This document shows positions 61,961 to 64,000 of a stretch of DNA of 64,000 nt, in pieces. Source of the stretch: Platycnemis pennipes (taxonomy: Eukaryota > Arthropoda > Insecta > Odonata > Platycnemididae); assembly GCA_933228895.1 (NCBI GenBank), contig OW121848.1, positions 133,194,615-133,258,614 on the forward strand, given 5' to 3'. The first letter of the stretch is position 1. Each line of letters begins with the position of its first letter. Under the pieces are notes generated by a model that was not told the DNA's origin, searched no databases, and saw only the letters and a program-made list of their open reading frames with translations. A program made the translations under genes and the position numbers.

Positions 61961-64000
61961 ACTAATTCTTGCCGCACACTTCGTACCGTCTGATGTAAGA
62001 CAAAGACTGACTCGGGGCTCGGGAAATAAAGAAACACGACTATCTCAGCCTTCCCAGAGTGACATTGTACATCACATCAGTAACACGCTTTTCATGCAGG
62101 GAATTTTTCAGGGCAAAACCGGTGGCTCCTTTAGGGTTCTTCATAGGCCAAAACTGCCGTTTCCCGGTTAGTTTAATATCCATTGGTAATAGTGATTACC
62201 TACCAAAGCTTTACCATTAATATCTGAGTGAAAATATCTAGTTAAAGTACCTACTTGATACTCCTTATGGAATACGATTGTTCTAATAAAATTTTCCAAT
62301 AGACCATGGCTGTTTTTCTTAGTTTTTCTTTAAGGGAGTTATCTACTTCCGAGAATGTATTAACATTGGTTCGGCTAGGTTTTTGGTCACAGAGATCACG
62401 GGAGAGGCACAAAAATATTAGAAAACTAAGATAGCGAAAGTAATGGTGAGATATTCTCAGGGAGGTAATGATAAAAATTAGCAAATTAGGTCGCAGCAGA
62501 AGAAAATTGAAAACAAAACCTAATGCTAGGCTCGATATTAGCATGTATTTTATTCAATAATCAATTCACATGTCTCCCTAAAGTAATTGATCACGTTTGA
62601 GTTCAATGTAAGCTAACCATTGCCAATTTCTCGCAAGCATATATGTTTTCTGAAAGTTAGGTATATCATAATTATACATATTTATTTGTTATCATTTATC
62701 AAAGCATTTGCGTTGAGATTTATTGCGTTCATGGTAGCCCCATCATACCCTTATAAAATACCTAAAGCAACGTACTATTTTTATATTTCTACAGTTAGAT
62801 CATTAATGCATCCTGAAACTAAATGAGAAAATAAAGTTTTGTGATTATTTATGTGAGATACACAAAGAAGAAAAACAATGTTTCAGTAAGCAAAGTCTTT
62901 TATGGCTTTTATTTGGCAAAAATGATGTCCGTGGATTTTCTAGGTAACATCTTGAATTTCTGCAGAAAAGAGCCTGCTTTCCTGAACCGAAGAAGAACGA
63001 GGAAACTGCGTCCAAGTAATATATTCCCCGACATCATTCGGGAGGAGCAAAAGGCTTCCCCTGCCTTGGAAACCGAAGCTTCTGCATTATTCAAAGGGGT
63101 CTGCTGCATTGTTCGCACTCGTCGAGATGAAGCTTCCCTCTTTCATCGACGCCGAGATCGCCGAAGCCTTCCTTCTTCGCATGGCAAAGTGGCCTGGACG
63201 GTCGGCGAAGGAACGCCAGAGAGAGGAGGGTGATATGATTTTCCGAGGGAGAAAAATCGGTCCGACGGGAGCGTAACCGCGAGTAGAACAGAGACTAGAC
63301 CTCCAAATCGTTTTTCTACAATCTATACTGCACCTTTCAGGTGAATCCGAAACGTTCTACTCACCGAAGACTAGTGAAATATATTTCGAGGACTCCCGAA
63401 TATACATAAATGATTTAATTACGAAACAAAGATATGAAATACTGTTTTGTTATTTGTGCTATTTCGGATAGGTGAGAAATTGGATAAGAGTAGGGATCAT
63501 TCAAGGAACGGAAGAAGGTAGGAGTGACCCGGCTTCGGTATTAATCCTCTCTTAAAGAAAGGCGGGATGGAGTTGTAACGTAACAATTGAGCCGCCAAGA
63601 TCAACAATGCAATGTGCAAAAATGGAGGTAAACATATGTTTCTAGGTGACGCCGGAGCCAATAGGCGGAAGCGTTGGTAATTAAGGAAACAATAGGAGAG
63701 AACGAGAATCGGGGAGTTATGTGTTGGACGCGGTGGTGTGGAGACGCAAAAGTGATGCGTGCTTAAGAAAGGGCATTATTTGTGAGCTAGTTGGTGTCTG
63801 TGTGAGTGAATAAGCATTCGTGAGGGAAGGGATATTATTGATGTTGTTGTGTTGTGTCTGATTTGATGTAAGAAGTGGCTCAAAAGAAAAGAAAGTGAAA
63901 AGTGTATGGCCTGTTAAGTGCGAGCCCGAAGAGAAGTGTATTTTGCTTGTTTCTGTTAGATTAATTTTTAAGTGCATTTCGTGAGTAAAATTTTATTTTC
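61961..64000. other. Unassigned right end of the window
   Basis: About 2 kb with no recognised gene. A 130-codon plus frame at 62841-63233 is the longest, is partly open on the other strand, and has no family motif. The sequence from about 63540 is GC-balanced and ORF-poor and could be gene-flanking, but nothing proves it. Confidence 0.35.

Noticed and set aside
62841..63233. 130-codon plus-strand frame, considered as an exon
   Set aside because: No family match and no convincing acceptor/donor pair.
1..64000. CRISPR arrays, phage or bacterial operons
   Set aside because: No regularly spaced short repeats, ribosome-binding-site-spaced ORFs or bacterial gene families; the element content is eukaryotic.

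Overview
This window is eukaryotic, intron-era non-coding DNA, probably from an arthropod and most likely an insect. I saw no host protein-coding gene that I can defend. No open frame outside mobile elements resembles a known family. There are no bacterial-style operons, no rRNA and no convincing functional tRNA gene. The assignment to arthropods is an inference from the transposon mix (Penelope, hAT, PIF/Harbinger and piggyBac-like MITEs, Jockey/CR1-type LINEs, tRNA-derived SINEs); I cannot name the species.

The centrepiece is 13.99-20.34 kb, a four-layer nest. A MITE with TTA target duplications (13989-20334) is split by a hAT element with 8-bp duplications (14296-20298). That is split by a CAGGGTGG-ended element with TTAGA duplications (14812-19858), and that holds a Penelope-like retroelement (15053-18930). 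The Penelope element has an uninterrupted 944-codon ORF on the minus strand (reverse transcriptase plus GIY-YIG endonuclease), two apparently identical 518-bp pseudo-LTRs 3255 bp apart, and a hammerhead-like motif in each pseudo-LTR. An inverted copy of pseudo-LTR sequence at its 5' side begins exactly at the predicted hammerhead cleavage position. Related hammerhead-like motifs occur at 24.5, 41.9 and 51.7 kb as head-to-head inverted pairs, and as a possible relic at 30.9 kb.

Region by region: 0-3 kb has LINE 3' ends, a tRNA-type SINE and a ~540-bp TIR repeat (family A). 5-7 kb has a MITE and an internally deleted hAT with near-perfect 8-bp duplications. 8-13 kb has LINE and SINE relics and short duplications. 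13.4-20.3 kb is the nest. 21-23.2 kb has a Harbinger-type MITE fused to a tRNA-like SINE in two inverted copies, and a TTA-flanked element carrying a TTAA-flanked MITE. 24.4-24.8 kb is the first inverted hammerhead pair. 25-32 kb is mostly featureless. 32.6-33.4 kb has two abutting MITEs. 37.8-38.7 kb and 49.5-50.4 kb hold more family A and fold-back MITE copies. 43.06-43.78 kb is a hAT relic with perfect 8-bp duplications. 45.7-47.0 kb is a decayed PIF/Harbinger element. 53-60 kb is a graveyard of one LINE family (minus strand) whose 3' UTR carries a conserved hairpin core. 60-64 kb has one TIR element and is otherwise unassigned.

These parts do not form a pathway. The window records successive insertions, with the Penelope element the youngest and the only one with an apparently intact protein.
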